The translations under genes were made by a program, and so were the position numbers. From the NCBI GenBank assembly GCA_022826925.1, contig JAJDTX010000050.1:1-41760 (forward strand): a stretch of DNA of 41,760 bases, read 5' to 3'. The DNA is from Bryobacterales bacterium. Lineage in GTDB: Bacteria > Acidobacteriota > Terriglobia > Bryobacterales > UBA6623. Below the pieces are notes generated by a model. The model saw only the letters and a program-made list of their open reading frames with translations. It had not been told where the DNA came from and ran no database searches. Shown piece after piece: positions 24,787 through 32,051 of the stretch; position 1 is the stretch's first letter, and the number at the start of each line of letters is the position of its first letter.

Positions 24787-25968
24787 ATGCAACTGATCGG
24801 CCAGACCAACATCGACTTCTTGGGTCGCCGCAACATCTTCATCGGCCTGTCCCTCGTCCTGCTACTGGCGGGCGCGGCCAGCGCCGTGATCCATGGCGGC
24901 CTCAAGTTCGGGATCGACTTCAAGGGCGGCACGCTCGTGTACGCGAAGTTCCTAGAGGAGCCGGATCCGGAGCGCATCCGCGCCGTGCTGCAGGGCAAGG
25001 GGCTGAGCGTGGCCACGCTGCAGCCGTTCCAGGACAGCGGAGACAGCCACGAGCTCAAGATCGACCTGGATCTGGCGGGCGAGGTGGTCGAGACCTCCGG
25101 CAAGTCGCAGGTGATCGAGACCCTGCGCGAGATCTATCCCATCGCCGGGGGCAAGCTGGATTTCAACAACGCCAGTTCCGACGCGCTGGGCCAGCGGCTG
25201 ATGGCGAGCCCGGCCCTCCGCGACGCCGGCCACAGCAGTCAGGAGCTGGCCAGCGCGGCCGAGGCGCTCGTTGCCTGGCGCGACCAGGCGCCGCGCTCGG
25301 GCCTGGTGCGCGACTCCTCGGAGTTCGACGCGGTTCCGGGCGTGCCCCAAAGCGTCCTCTCCGCCGTGAAGCAGGAAACGGAGCTGGGAGCGTTCCATAT
25401 TGGCGGAGTTGAGGTCGTCGGGCCGAAAATCGGGGCGGAATTGCAGTGGCAGGCCATCAAAGCTACCCTATTCGCACTAGCGGGTATGCTAGTCTACATT
25501 GCATTCCGGTTCGAGTGGATCTACGGCGTCGCCGCCGTGATCGCCGTCTTCCATGACGTTTTTATCACTATCGGGTTCTTCTCGCTGTTCGGGCGGGAAA
25601 TCGAGTTGACAGTAGTGGCAGCATTGTTGACACTAGTTGGCTACTCGATGAATGATACGATCGTGATTTTCGACCGTGTCCGCGAGAACCGCAACGCGAT
25701 CCGGAGGTCCAGCTTGACCGAACTGCTGAATCTCAGCATCAACCAGACGCTCAGCCGCACCGTGCTGACGTCGGGCTTGACATTGATCGCTGTGGTGTGT
25801 CTGTTTGTCTTTGGGGGGGAAGTCCTGCGCAGCTTCTCGTTCGCCCTCGTGGTGGGCGTGCTGGTGGGCACTTACTCCTCGATCTTCATCGCCAGCCCGG
25901 TGCTGCTGTGGGGCCAAGGTCTGCTGACCGCGCGGGTCCCCGGTGCGCGGGCGGGACGGCGAGCTTGA
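24787..25968 (+). CDS. secF: Protein translocase subunit SecF, with enlarged periplasmic domain
   Basis: Partner of SecD. 393 residues with TM1 (RRNIFIGLSLVLLLAG), the GIDFKGGTLVYAKF signature, and C-terminal TM helices containing LTLVGYSMNDTIVIFDRVRENR. It is about 70 residues longer than the E. coli protein. The extra sequence lies between the first periplasmic strands and ELQWQAIKAT, roughly residues 125-205 (GQRLMASPALRDAGHSSQEL onward), and looks helical, partly helix-hairpin-helix-like (AVPGVPQSVLSAVKQE). ATG 24787 was chosen over an in-frame GTG at 24742. A stretch at about 25455-25670 is clearly less GC-rich than the rest of the gene. Confidence 0.95.
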   Translation: MQLIGQTNIDFLGRRNIFIGLSLVLLLAGAASAVIHGGLKFGIDFKGGTLVYAKFLEEPDPERIRAVLQGKGLSVATLQPFQDSGDSHELKIDLDLAGEVVETSGKSQVIETLREIYPIAGGKLDFNNASSDALGQRLMASPALRDAGHSSQELASAAEALVAWRDQAPRSGLVRDSSEFDAVPGVPQSVLSAVKQETELGAFHIGGVEVVGPKIGAELQWQAIKATLFALAGMLVYIAFRFEWIYGVAAVIAVFHDVFITIGFFSLFGREIELTVVAALLTLVGYSMNDTIVIFDRVRENRNAIRRSSLTELLNLSINQTLSRTVLTSGLTLIAVVCLFVFGGEVLRSFSFALVVGVLVGTYSSIFIASPVLLWGQGLLTARVPGARAGRRA

Positions 25969-26002
25969 GTATGGCAAGGTATCTTGGGAGGAACTTGCAA
26001 CC

Positions 26003-26752
26003 ATGTTTGAAGACGCATTAATGGAAAACGTTCAGAAGGGGACCTCGAAATGGTCCGTCGTTCTGTCCACCGTCTTGCAGCTGTTCCTAGTCGGCGTCGT
26101 GCTGTTGATCCCGCTGATCAACTACTACGAGCTGCCGGACGCCGACTTCGTGAGCTTCTTGACGGCGCCGCCGCCTCCGCCGCCCCCGCCGCCCCCGCCT
26201 GCGGCCGTGGTGGTGAAGGCCGTTCCCAAGGAATTCGACAGCGGCGCCCTGACGCAGCCGGTCGCCATCCCCGACAAGGTTGCGATCATCGAAGAGGACA
26301 TCGCGGCGCCTAGCGCCGGCATCGCCGGCGTGGTCGGCGGCGTGCCCGGCGGAAGCGTTGGCGGGCAGCTCGGCGGCGTGCTCGGCGGAATCATCACGTC
26401 CGCGGCTTCGAACGCGCCCCCGCCCCCGCCGCCCCCGCCGGTCAAGAAGAAGGCCCCGCCCAAGCGCATTCGCGTAGGCGGCAATGTCGCCAAGGCGCGC
26501 CTCACGCGCCAGGTGCGCCCGCAGTACCCGCCGCTGGCCCGCCAGGCGCGCATCCAGGGCACGGTCAAGCTCTCGGCCGTGATTTCCAAGGACGGCTCGA
26601 TCCAGAAGCTGGAAGTGATGTCCGGCCACCCGCTCTTGGTCCCGGCCGCGCTGGCTGCCGTGAAGCAGTGGCGCTACAAGCCGACGCTGCTAAACGGCGA
26701 GGCGGTCGAGGTGCTGACAAACATCGACGTGAACTTCACTCTCAGCGGCTGA
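26003..26752 (+). CDS. tonB: TonB-type energy transducer
   Basis: 249 residues. An N-terminal transmembrane helix (WSVVLSTVLQLFLVGVVLLIP, about 18-38) anchors it in the inner membrane. A periplasm-spanning linker has a run of 11 prolines and a second of 8, plus a Gly/Val-rich segment (GVVGGVPGGSVGGQLGGVLGG). The C-terminal TonB domain reads VRPQYPPLARQARIQGTVKL...GHPLLVPAALAAVKQWRYKPTLLNG. ATG 26003 is chosen because GGGAGGA lies upstream; an in-frame start inside the secF end is possible. With ExbB/ExbD encoded next it powers TonB-dependent outer-membrane receptors, none of which is in the window. Confidence 0.92.
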   Translation: MFEDALMENVQKGTSKWSVVLSTVLQLFLVGVVLLIPLINYYELPDADFVSFLTAPPPPPPPPPPPAAVVVKAVPKEFDSGALTQPVAIPDKVAIIEEDIAAPSAGIAGVVGGVPGGSVGGQLGGVLGGIITSAASNAPPPPPPPPVKKKAPPKRIRVGGNVAKARLTRQVRPQYPPLARQARIQGTVKLSAVISKDGSIQKLEVMSGHPLLVPAALAAVKQWRYKPTLLNGEAVEVLTNIDVNFTLSG

Positions 26753-26794
26753 GGTTAGCGTCCTAGAGTCTCCCCCCGGGGAGTCGGACCGCAA

Positions 26795-26816
26795 GGGCGG
26801 CGGAAGGCTGCCGCCC
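26795..26816 (+). promoter_or_regulatory. Intercistronic hairpin between tonB and exbB
   Basis: GGGCGGC (26795-26801) and GCCGCCC (26810-26816) form a perfect 7-bp stem with an 8-base loop. A smaller CTCCC/GGGAG stem lies just upstream near 26770-26783. No T-tract follows. It could be an mRNA-stability element or partial terminator that raises or lowers exbB relative to tonB. Confidence 0.4.
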
Positions 26817-26841
26817 GCACGGCTCGACACGAACAGTTGGT

Positions 26842-26856
26842 CAACGGAATCCGTTG
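26842..26856. promoter_or_regulatory. Palindrome before the exbB ribosome binding site
   Basis: CAACGG (26842-26847) and CCGTTG (26851-26856) are perfect inverted repeats with a 3-base AAT centre, ending eight bases before the AGGAGGA Shine-Dalgarno sequence. It may be a protein-binding site or a small RNA hairpin affecting exbB translation. Confidence 0.35.
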
Positions 26857-26882
26857 TCTCTTTAGGAGGAAAAACAAGCAAC

Positions 26883-27593
26883 ATGCTTTCGCAATTCGCA
26901 ACTACCGCCTTCTTGCTGCAGCAGGAAGTCGGATTCGACACGATGTCGATGTGGAACCAGATGGGATTCGCGGCCAAGGCCGTCGTCATCGTCATGTTCC
27001 TGATGTCGGCGTGGTCGATCGGAGTAATGATCGACCGTGGATTGGCGTACTTCGCCGCCAAGAAGCAGTCCAAGGCGTTCGCCCCGGCTGTGGCCGGCGC
27101 CCTGCGCAACGGCAAGCTCGACGAGGCCATCAAGCTCTCCGAAGGCTTCAAGAAGAGCCACCTCGCCAAGGTGGTTTCCGCAGGGCTGGCCGAGTTCAAG
27201 TCGCACGACGCGGGCAGTGACGTGCCGGGCCGCACGGTCGACGCTTCCAAGCGCGCCTTGGAGCGGGCCCAGGCGATCACCCACGCCGAGCTGAACCGCG
27301 GGCTCAGCGGTTTGGCCACGATCGGCTCGACAGCGCCGTTCGTGGGCCTGTTCGGCACCGTGGTTGGCATCATCAACGCGTTCCAGGGCATCTCCCAGGA
27401 GCGATCCACCGGACTTGGCGCCGTTGCCGGCGGCATCTCGGAGGCGCTCGTCGCCACCGCGATCGGCCTGTTCGTCGCGCTGCCGGCCGTGTGGATGTTC
27501 AACTACTTCAACTCGAAGGTCGAGGGTTTCGACGTCGAGATGGAGAACGCCAGCTCTGAGCTGATCGACTACTTCTTGAAGAGGAGCGGTTGA
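26883..27593 (+). CDS. exbB: MotA/TolQ/ExbB proton channel protein
   Basis: 236-residue inner-membrane protein with three expected transmembrane segments: AVVIVMFLMSAWSIGVMI near the N-terminus, and GLATIGSTAPFVGLFGTVVGIINAF and ALVATAIGLFVALPAVWMFNYF in the C-terminal half, which form the conserved MotA/TolQ/ExbB channel core. Together with the two ExbD proteins encoded next it converts proton flow into TonB motion. AGGAGGA at 26864-26870 precedes ATG 26883. Confidence 0.95.
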   Translation: MLSQFATTAFLLQQEVGFDTMSMWNQMGFAAKAVVIVMFLMSAWSIGVMIDRGLAYFAAKKQSKAFAPAVAGALRNGKLDEAIKLSEGFKKSHLAKVVSAGLAEFKSHDAGSDVPGRTVDASKRALERAQAITHAELNRGLSGLATIGSTAPFVGLFGTVVGIINAFQGISQERSTGLGAVAGGISEALVATAIGLFVALPAVWMFNYFNSKVEGFDVEMENASSELIDYFLKRSG

Positions 27594-27710
27594 GGTTCGC
27601 TGGGCGCAAGCCGCAGCGGATTGACCGGCTGTAGTATCGTGTAGCGGTCGGGAGGCGGCGACCCCGGAGGGAGCGCTGCCGACCGACCGCCCGGGAACGA
27701 GGTAACCAGC

Positions 27711-28193
27711 ATGGCGGAAGAAGAAAAGGGCCTGATCGAGGTCGAAGAGGAAGACGTCAAGAAAGGCACCCGTGGCGGCATGGCCGCCATCAACGAGATC
27801 AACGTCACGCCGATGGTGGACGTGATGCTCGTGTTGCTGATCATCTTCATGGTGATCACGCCCATGCTCAGCAAGGGCGTCAGCGTCGACTTGGTGCGCA
27901 CGCGCAACCCGGTCGCGATGGACGAAGCGGACGCGGAGGATGCCGTCGTCGTGGCGGTGACTCGCGATGGCCAGGTGTTCCTGGGCACGTCCAAGCTGGA
28001 GGCGCTGGACGAGCTCACGTCGCGCGTCAGCGACGTAGTCAGCAATCGCATCGACAAGACGGTCTACGTCAAGTGCGACGCACGATCGCGCTACGAGCGC
28101 GTCGTGGAAGTGGTCAATGCCGTGCGGACGTCCGGCGTCGACCAGGTCGGGTTGCTGACAGAGAAGGAAGAGGGTTCGGGCGGCTTCAGCTAG
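27711..28193 (+). CDS. exbD: ExbD/TolR-family biopolymer transport protein (copy 1)
   Basis: 160 residues. A charged cytoplasmic N-terminus leads into INVTPMVDVMLVLLIIFMVITPML, the single transmembrane helix with the channel-facing Asp (in MVDVMLVLL) that is essential in ExbD/TolR. The periplasmic domain ends VEVVNAVRTSGVDQVGLLTE, also typical. It follows exbB by about 120 bases. The 160-residue length reflects a longer acidic N-terminus than in copy 2. Confidence 0.94.
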   Translation: MAEEEKGLIEVEEEDVKKGTRGGMAAINEINVTPMVDVMLVLLIIFMVITPMLSKGVSVDLVRTRNPVAMDEADAEDAVVVAVTRDGQVFLGTSKLEALDELTSRVSDVVSNRIDKTVYVKCDARSRYERVVEVVNAVRTSGVDQVGLLTEKEEGSGGFS

Positions 28194-28237
28194 CGCCGCG
28201 ACTCTCGAGCACGCAAACAAACAGGAGGACATTCACC

Positions 28238-28657
28238 ATGGGAATGGCGGTTGGCGGTTCGGGCGGTTCAAAGTCCGTGCCCTACATCAACATGACGCCC
28301 TTGATCGACGTGCTTTTGGTGCTGTTGATCATCTTTATGGTCATCACGCCGATCACCCCCAAGGGGTTGGAGGCGCTGGTGCCGCAGCCCAATGAGGGCG
28401 AGCAGCAGGAGCAGCCCAATGCGCGCACGGTTGTGGTCTCGATCAACGCGGATCGCAGCATCATGATCAATCGCGATCCCTCGACGCTGGACACGCTCGA
28501 AGAGAACCTGAGGGACATCTTCAAGACCCGCGCCGAGCGCGTAATGTTCGTGCGGGGCGCGCCGCAGCTGGACTACCAGGACGTGGCCAAGATCATCGAC
28601 CTCGGAAAGGGCGCCGGCGTGGACAAGATCGGGCTGCTGACGGAGCAGATCGAGTAG
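28238..28657 (+). CDS. exbD: ExbD/TolR-family biopolymer transport protein (copy 2)
   Basis: 139 residues with the same architecture as the preceding gene: INMTPLIDVLLVLLIIFMVITPI with the conserved Asp, then a periplasmic domain ending KIIDLGKGAGVDKIGLLTEQIE. The two copies differ clearly outside the helix, so this is an old duplication rather than a recent one. Paired exbD genes beside one exbB are frequent in Acidobacteriota and Myxococcota and may form a hetero-oligomeric TolR/ExbD pair. AGGAGGAC precedes ATG 28238. Confidence 0.94.
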   Translation: MGMAVGGSGGSKSVPYINMTPLIDVLLVLLIIFMVITPITPKGLEALVPQPNEGEQQEQPNARTVVVSINADRSIMINRDPSTLDTLEENLRDIFKTRAERVMFVRGAPQLDYQDVAKIIDLGKGAGVDKIGLLTEQIE

Positions 28658-28727
28658 GCTAGTGCTTGCGGCAAGGCACCGGGCGTAGTGCCCGGCGGTC
28701 GTCGCGACCCGGGCAACGGAGTGAACA

Positions 28728-29603
28728 ATGGAAATCGATAAGCAAAAAGTCCTGAAGATCGGGGGCATCGTGTTGGTCGTGGTGCTCGTCGTAGTGGGTG
28801 CCCTGCTGTTCCTGATGCAGCAGTACGGCGTTACCAGCATCGCGGCGCTGCAGGCGCGGAACTCGCTGAACAAGGGAGTGGGCGCGTTCTCGGCGGGCGA
28901 TTTCGTCCGTGCCGGTGATTATTTCGAGGCTGCGGCCGACCTGGACCCGGAACTCAAGGCGGCTCGCGTGTACGGTGCTTACTCCGTGATGATGCAGTAC
29001 CAGCCCGGCGCTGAGTACCAAGAGAACATTGACATCGCGAACAGGGCCTTGGACGGGTTCAAGGCCGTGCTGCAGGACGATCCGGAGAATTCGACCGCCC
29101 TGCAAAGCATCGCGTCGCTCTACTTCAACATGAAGAAGATGGACTTGGCCAAGGAATGGCACGGCAAGGTGCTGGAGCTCCAGCCCGACCACAAGGAGTC
29201 GTACTACACCATCGGCGTCATCGCGTGGACGCAGTCTTACGAGCCGCGCTTGGAGTTCCGCGCCAACGTGGGCATGCAGCAGGAAGACGAGGGGCCCATC
29301 GTGCTCAGGGGCCGCTTGAGTCGGACGCAGCGCGAAGAGTATGCCGGCCTCGCCGAGGAGATCATGCCCATCATCGACGAGGGCTTGACATCGCTGGAGA
29401 AGGCGATCGAGATCGATCCTGACTATGACGACGCGATGGCCTACGTAAACCTGCTCTACCGCGAGAAGGCGGACTTCGCGGCGACCAAGGAAGAGCACGA
29501 CGAGCTGCTGGCGAGTGCCGACGAGTGGGTGCAGACCGCTCTGGACACGCGCAAGCGCAAGGCCGAGGAGAGCACGATCGACACCTTCACGACTGACGAG
29601 TAG
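28728..29603 (+). CDS. Membrane-anchored TPR protein
   Basis: 291 residues. An N-terminal transmembrane helix (IGGIVLVVVLVVVGALLFLM, residues 11-31) is followed by tetratricopeptide-like repeats: SLNKGVGAFSAGDFVRAGDYFEAA, then the AVLQDDPENSTALQSIASLYFNM and LELQPDHKESYYTIGVIAW repeats, and a last ALEKAIEIDPDYDDAM-like repeat. The C-terminus is acidic and disordered-looking. The position right after tonB-exbB-exbD-exbD suggests a scaffold role in that energised complex, which is an inference. Exact function unknown. Confidence 0.8.
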   Translation: MEIDKQKVLKIGGIVLVVVLVVVGALLFLMQQYGVTSIAALQARNSLNKGVGAFSAGDFVRAGDYFEAAADLDPELKAARVYGAYSVMMQYQPGAEYQENIDIANRALDGFKAVLQDDPENSTALQSIASLYFNMKKMDLAKEWHGKVLELQPDHKESYYTIGVIAWTQSYEPRLEFRANVGMQQEDEGPIVLRGRLSRTQREEYAGLAEEIMPIIDEGLTSLEKAIEIDPDYDDAMAYVNLLYREKADFAATKEEHDELLASADEWVQTALDTRKRKAEESTIDTFTTDE

Positions 29604-29609
29604 GTGCCG

Positions 29610-29638
29610 TTGCCGCGGCGCGGCGCACGTCTTATAAT
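29610..29638 (+). promoter_or_regulatory. Strong sigma70-type promoter of the rel gene
   Basis: TTGCCG (29610-29615) and a perfect TATAAT (29633-29638) are separated by exactly 17 bases. It lies seven bases after the TPR gene's stop codon and is the only perfect -10 box noticed in an intergenic region of the window. Transcription would begin near 29645, giving a leader of about 60 bases. Confidence 0.65.
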
Positions 29639-29647
29639 TCGGCCTGA

Positions 29648-29672
29648 GGCCCGTGGGGTCTCGGGCCGTTTT
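29648..29672 (+). terminator. Hairpin with T-run at the start of the rel leader
   Basis: GGCCCG (29648-29653) and CGGGCC (29662-29667) form a stem followed by GTTTTC, the outline of an intrinsic terminator. It could end the tonB-exbB-exbD-TPR transcript. Because the rel promoter lies upstream of it, the hairpin would also form at the very 5' end of the rel mRNA. Confidence 0.5.
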
Positions 29673-29704
29673 CGTGCTGTCAAGCAGCGAGCCGCAGCGT
29701 TACC

Positions 29705-31924
29705 ATGCCCGCCAAGAGCCGCATCAAGCCTGAAGGGGAAGCGGTCCCCGCGGCGATGTCGGGGCGCTACGAGGAACTGGAGCGCAAGCTGCTCGACCAG
29801 CGGCCGGGCCAGGATCCCGAACTGTTGCGGCGCGCCTTCGCGTTCGCCGCCGAGCGGCATCGCGGCCAAAAGCGCAAGAGCGGCGACCCCTATCTTGCAC
29901 ATTCGCTCGAAGTGGCGCACATGCTGGCCGACATGCAGCTCGACCAGGCCGCGCTCGCCAGCGGACTGCTGCACGACATTGTCGAGGACACGCCGGTGAC
30001 CGTGCCGCAGCTGCGCCGCGAGTTCGGCGACGGCGTGGCGCGCTGCGTGGACGGCGTGACCAAGATCGGGCGGCTGCGCTACCACTCCTCCGAGGCGCGC
30101 CAGGCGGAAACGTTCCGCAAGATGCTGCTGGCCATGGTCAAGGACATCCGCGTGATCCTGATCAAGCTGGCCGACCGCACGCATAACATGCGGACGCTGT
30201 ACGCGCTCGACGCCGAGCGGCAGCAGCGGATCGCGCTGGAGACGCGCGAAATCTACGCTCCGGTGGCGCTGCGGCTGGGCATGGGCAAGATGCGCAGCGA
30301 ACTCGAGGACCTGGCGTTCGCCTACCTGGAGCCGCGAGCGTACGAGACGATCGTCGCCCAGATCGAGTCGCGGCGCGAATCGAGCGAGGAATTCCTGGCG
30401 GAAACGCAGGCGGAGCTCGAGCAGAAGCTCGAGCAGGCAGGGATCCCCGCGCGGGTGGAGGGCCGCATCAAGCGGCCCTATTCGATCCACCAGAAGCTGG
30501 AGCGCCAGAACGTGACCTTCGACATGGTCTACGACCTGCTGGCCCTGCGCGTGATCACAGATACCAAGACGCATTGCTACGCGGCGATGGGCGTGATCCA
30601 CGGGCAGTGGCAGCCGGTGCCGGGCCGCATCAAGGATTTCGTCGCCCTGCCGCGCCCTAACCTGTACCAGTCCCTGCACACCTCGGTCATCACGCAGGAC
30701 GGCCAGCGCTTCGAGGTCCAGATCCGCACCGAGGAAATGCACGCAATGGCCGAAGAGGGCATCTGCGCGCACTGGAAGTACAAGGAGGGGCGGCGCGGCC
30801 CGGACACGGCCGACGGCCAGATGGCGTGGCTGCGGCGGCTGGTGGAGTGGCAGCGGGAAATGCGCGACTCCACGGATTTCCTGTCCACGCTGAAGGTCGA
30901 GCTCTACCCCGAGGAGGTCTACTTGTTCACGCCGAGGGGAAAGGTCATCACCTTGCCTCGGGACGCGACGCCGGTGGACTTCGCCTATGCCATCCATACC
31001 GAGGTGGGCCACACTTGCGTGGGCGCGAAGGTGGACGGGCAGATCGCGCAGCTGAAGCGCCCGCTCACCAACGGCGAGATCGTGGAGGTGCTGACCAGGC
31101 CGGGCAGTCATCCCGCGCAGGACTGGCTGTCCTTCGTGAAGACCTCGCGGGCGCGCAACAAGATCAAGCAGTGGCTCAATGCCGAGCGCCGCCAGCAAGC
31201 GATCGAGATCGGCCAGCGGCTGTTGGAGAAGGAGGCCCGGATCTTCAAGGTGCCGCTGCGGCGCATCACCACCGACAGGCTGGAGGCCGTGTGCCGCGAA
31301 TACGGCTGTTCGAACACGGACGCGCTATACGCGCGTCTCGGTTTCGGGCGCTACTCCGTGCGCCAGGTCCTGCGCAAGCTGTTTCCGGAAGGTGCGGTGC
31401 CCGACCCGTCGCAGCTGCGCAAGAAGCCGCCCGTGCCCGAGGATCTGGACGCCAGCCTGGCCGCGCAAGGCGACGGCACGCTCGAAGTCCGCGGAATCGA
31501 TGACGTGCTGATCTATCGGGCGCGCTGCTGCAACCCGATCCCCGGCGAGCCGATCGTCGGCTACGTGACGCGCGGCAAGGGCGTGGGGGTGCATTCCCAG
31601 AACTGTGCCAATGTCCAGAACCTGCTGTTCGACGCCGAGCGCCGGATCGACGTGCGGTGGGCTCCCAAGGAAGGCTCGACGTACCAAGTGAGGCTGACGG
31701 CCTTCGTCGACGACCGCCAAGGGATCCTCAAGGACTTGACGAGCATCGTCGCCAACGAAGGGCTGAACATCGTCAAGATCGAATCCCACAACGGCCGGCG
31801 CGACGACCAAGTGGCGATCGCGTTCGTTGTGGAAGTTGCCGACAAGCTGCAGCTCGACAGGGTCGAGTCGGCGCTGTCCGGGACGGCTTCGGTCCGCTCC
31901 GTCGAACGGAGCAGCAAGTTCTAG
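29705..31924 (+). CDS. rel: Bifunctional (p)ppGpp synthetase/hydrolase (Rel/SpoT family)
   Basis: 739 residues with the complete long-RSH layout. The HD hydrolase domain has His66, His90-Asp91 (LLHDIVEDT) and ADRTHNMRTL, so hydrolysis should be active. The synthetase domain contains RIKRPYSIHQKLER, VYDLLALRVI and RIKDFVALPRPNLYQSLHTSVI. A TGS domain (VYLFTPRGKVITLPRDATPVDFAYAIHTEVGH), a conserved Cys-containing zinc-finger-like region (RARCCNPIPGEPIVGYVTRGKGV) and a C-terminal ACT domain follow. It makes and degrades the starvation alarmone. It has its own promoter. ATG 29705 lacks a good ribosome binding site; Met18 is an alternative. Confidence 0.96.
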   Translation: MPAKSRIKPEGEAVPAAMSGRYEELERKLLDQRPGQDPELLRRAFAFAAERHRGQKRKSGDPYLAHSLEVAHMLADMQLDQAALASGLLHDIVEDTPVTVPQLRREFGDGVARCVDGVTKIGRLRYHSSEARQAETFRKMLLAMVKDIRVILIKLADRTHNMRTLYALDAERQQRIALETREIYAPVALRLGMGKMRSELEDLAFAYLEPRAYETIVAQIESRRESSEEFLAETQAELEQKLEQAGIPARVEGRIKRPYSIHQKLERQNVTFDMVYDLLALRVITDTKTHCYAAMGVIHGQWQPVPGRIKDFVALPRPNLYQSLHTSVITQDGQRFEVQIRTEEMHAMAEEGICAHWKYKEGRRGPDTADGQMAWLRRLVEWQREMRDSTDFLSTLKVELYPEEVYLFTPRGKVITLPRDATPVDFAYAIHTEVGHTCVGAKVDGQIAQLKRPLTNGEIVEVLTRPGSHPAQDWLSFVKTSRARNKIKQWLNAERRQQAIEIGQRLLEKEARIFKVPLRRITTDRLEAVCREYGCSNTDALYARLGFGRYSVRQVLRKLFPEGAVPDPSQLRKKPPVPEDLDASLAAQGDGTLEVRGIDDVLIYRARCCNPIPGEPIVGYVTRGKGVGVHSQNCANVQNLLFDAERRIDVRWAPKEGSTYQVRLTAFVDDRQGILKDLTSIVANEGLNIVKIESHNGRRDDQVAIAFVVEVADKLQLDRVESALSGTASVRSVERSSKF

Positions 31925-31927
31925 CCG

Positions 31928-31949
31928 CCGGCTCGGTCGACCGAGCCGG
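31928..31949 (+). terminator. Perfect 22-base palindrome after rel
   Basis: CCGGCTCGGTC followed at once by its reverse complement lies three bases after the rel stop codon. Allowing a 4-base loop it gives a 9-bp GC-rich stem. It is not followed by a T-tract, so it may be a Rho-assisted terminator or a 3'-end stabiliser. Confidence 0.5.
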
Positions 31950-32051
31950 ACAGCCCTCAACACTTGCATGGCAGTCCGCGGCTCTCGGCGCTGCGGTAGA
32001 CTCTTGGCAGTTCGGGCGCGAATGCCCGGGCCAAGATGGAGGGAACTTCCC

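Noticed and set aside
25605..25640. TTGACA sequences within secF as a promoter
   Set aside because: Only a poor -10 (AATGAT) at 18 bases for the second copy; kept only as a side note on the low-GC patch.
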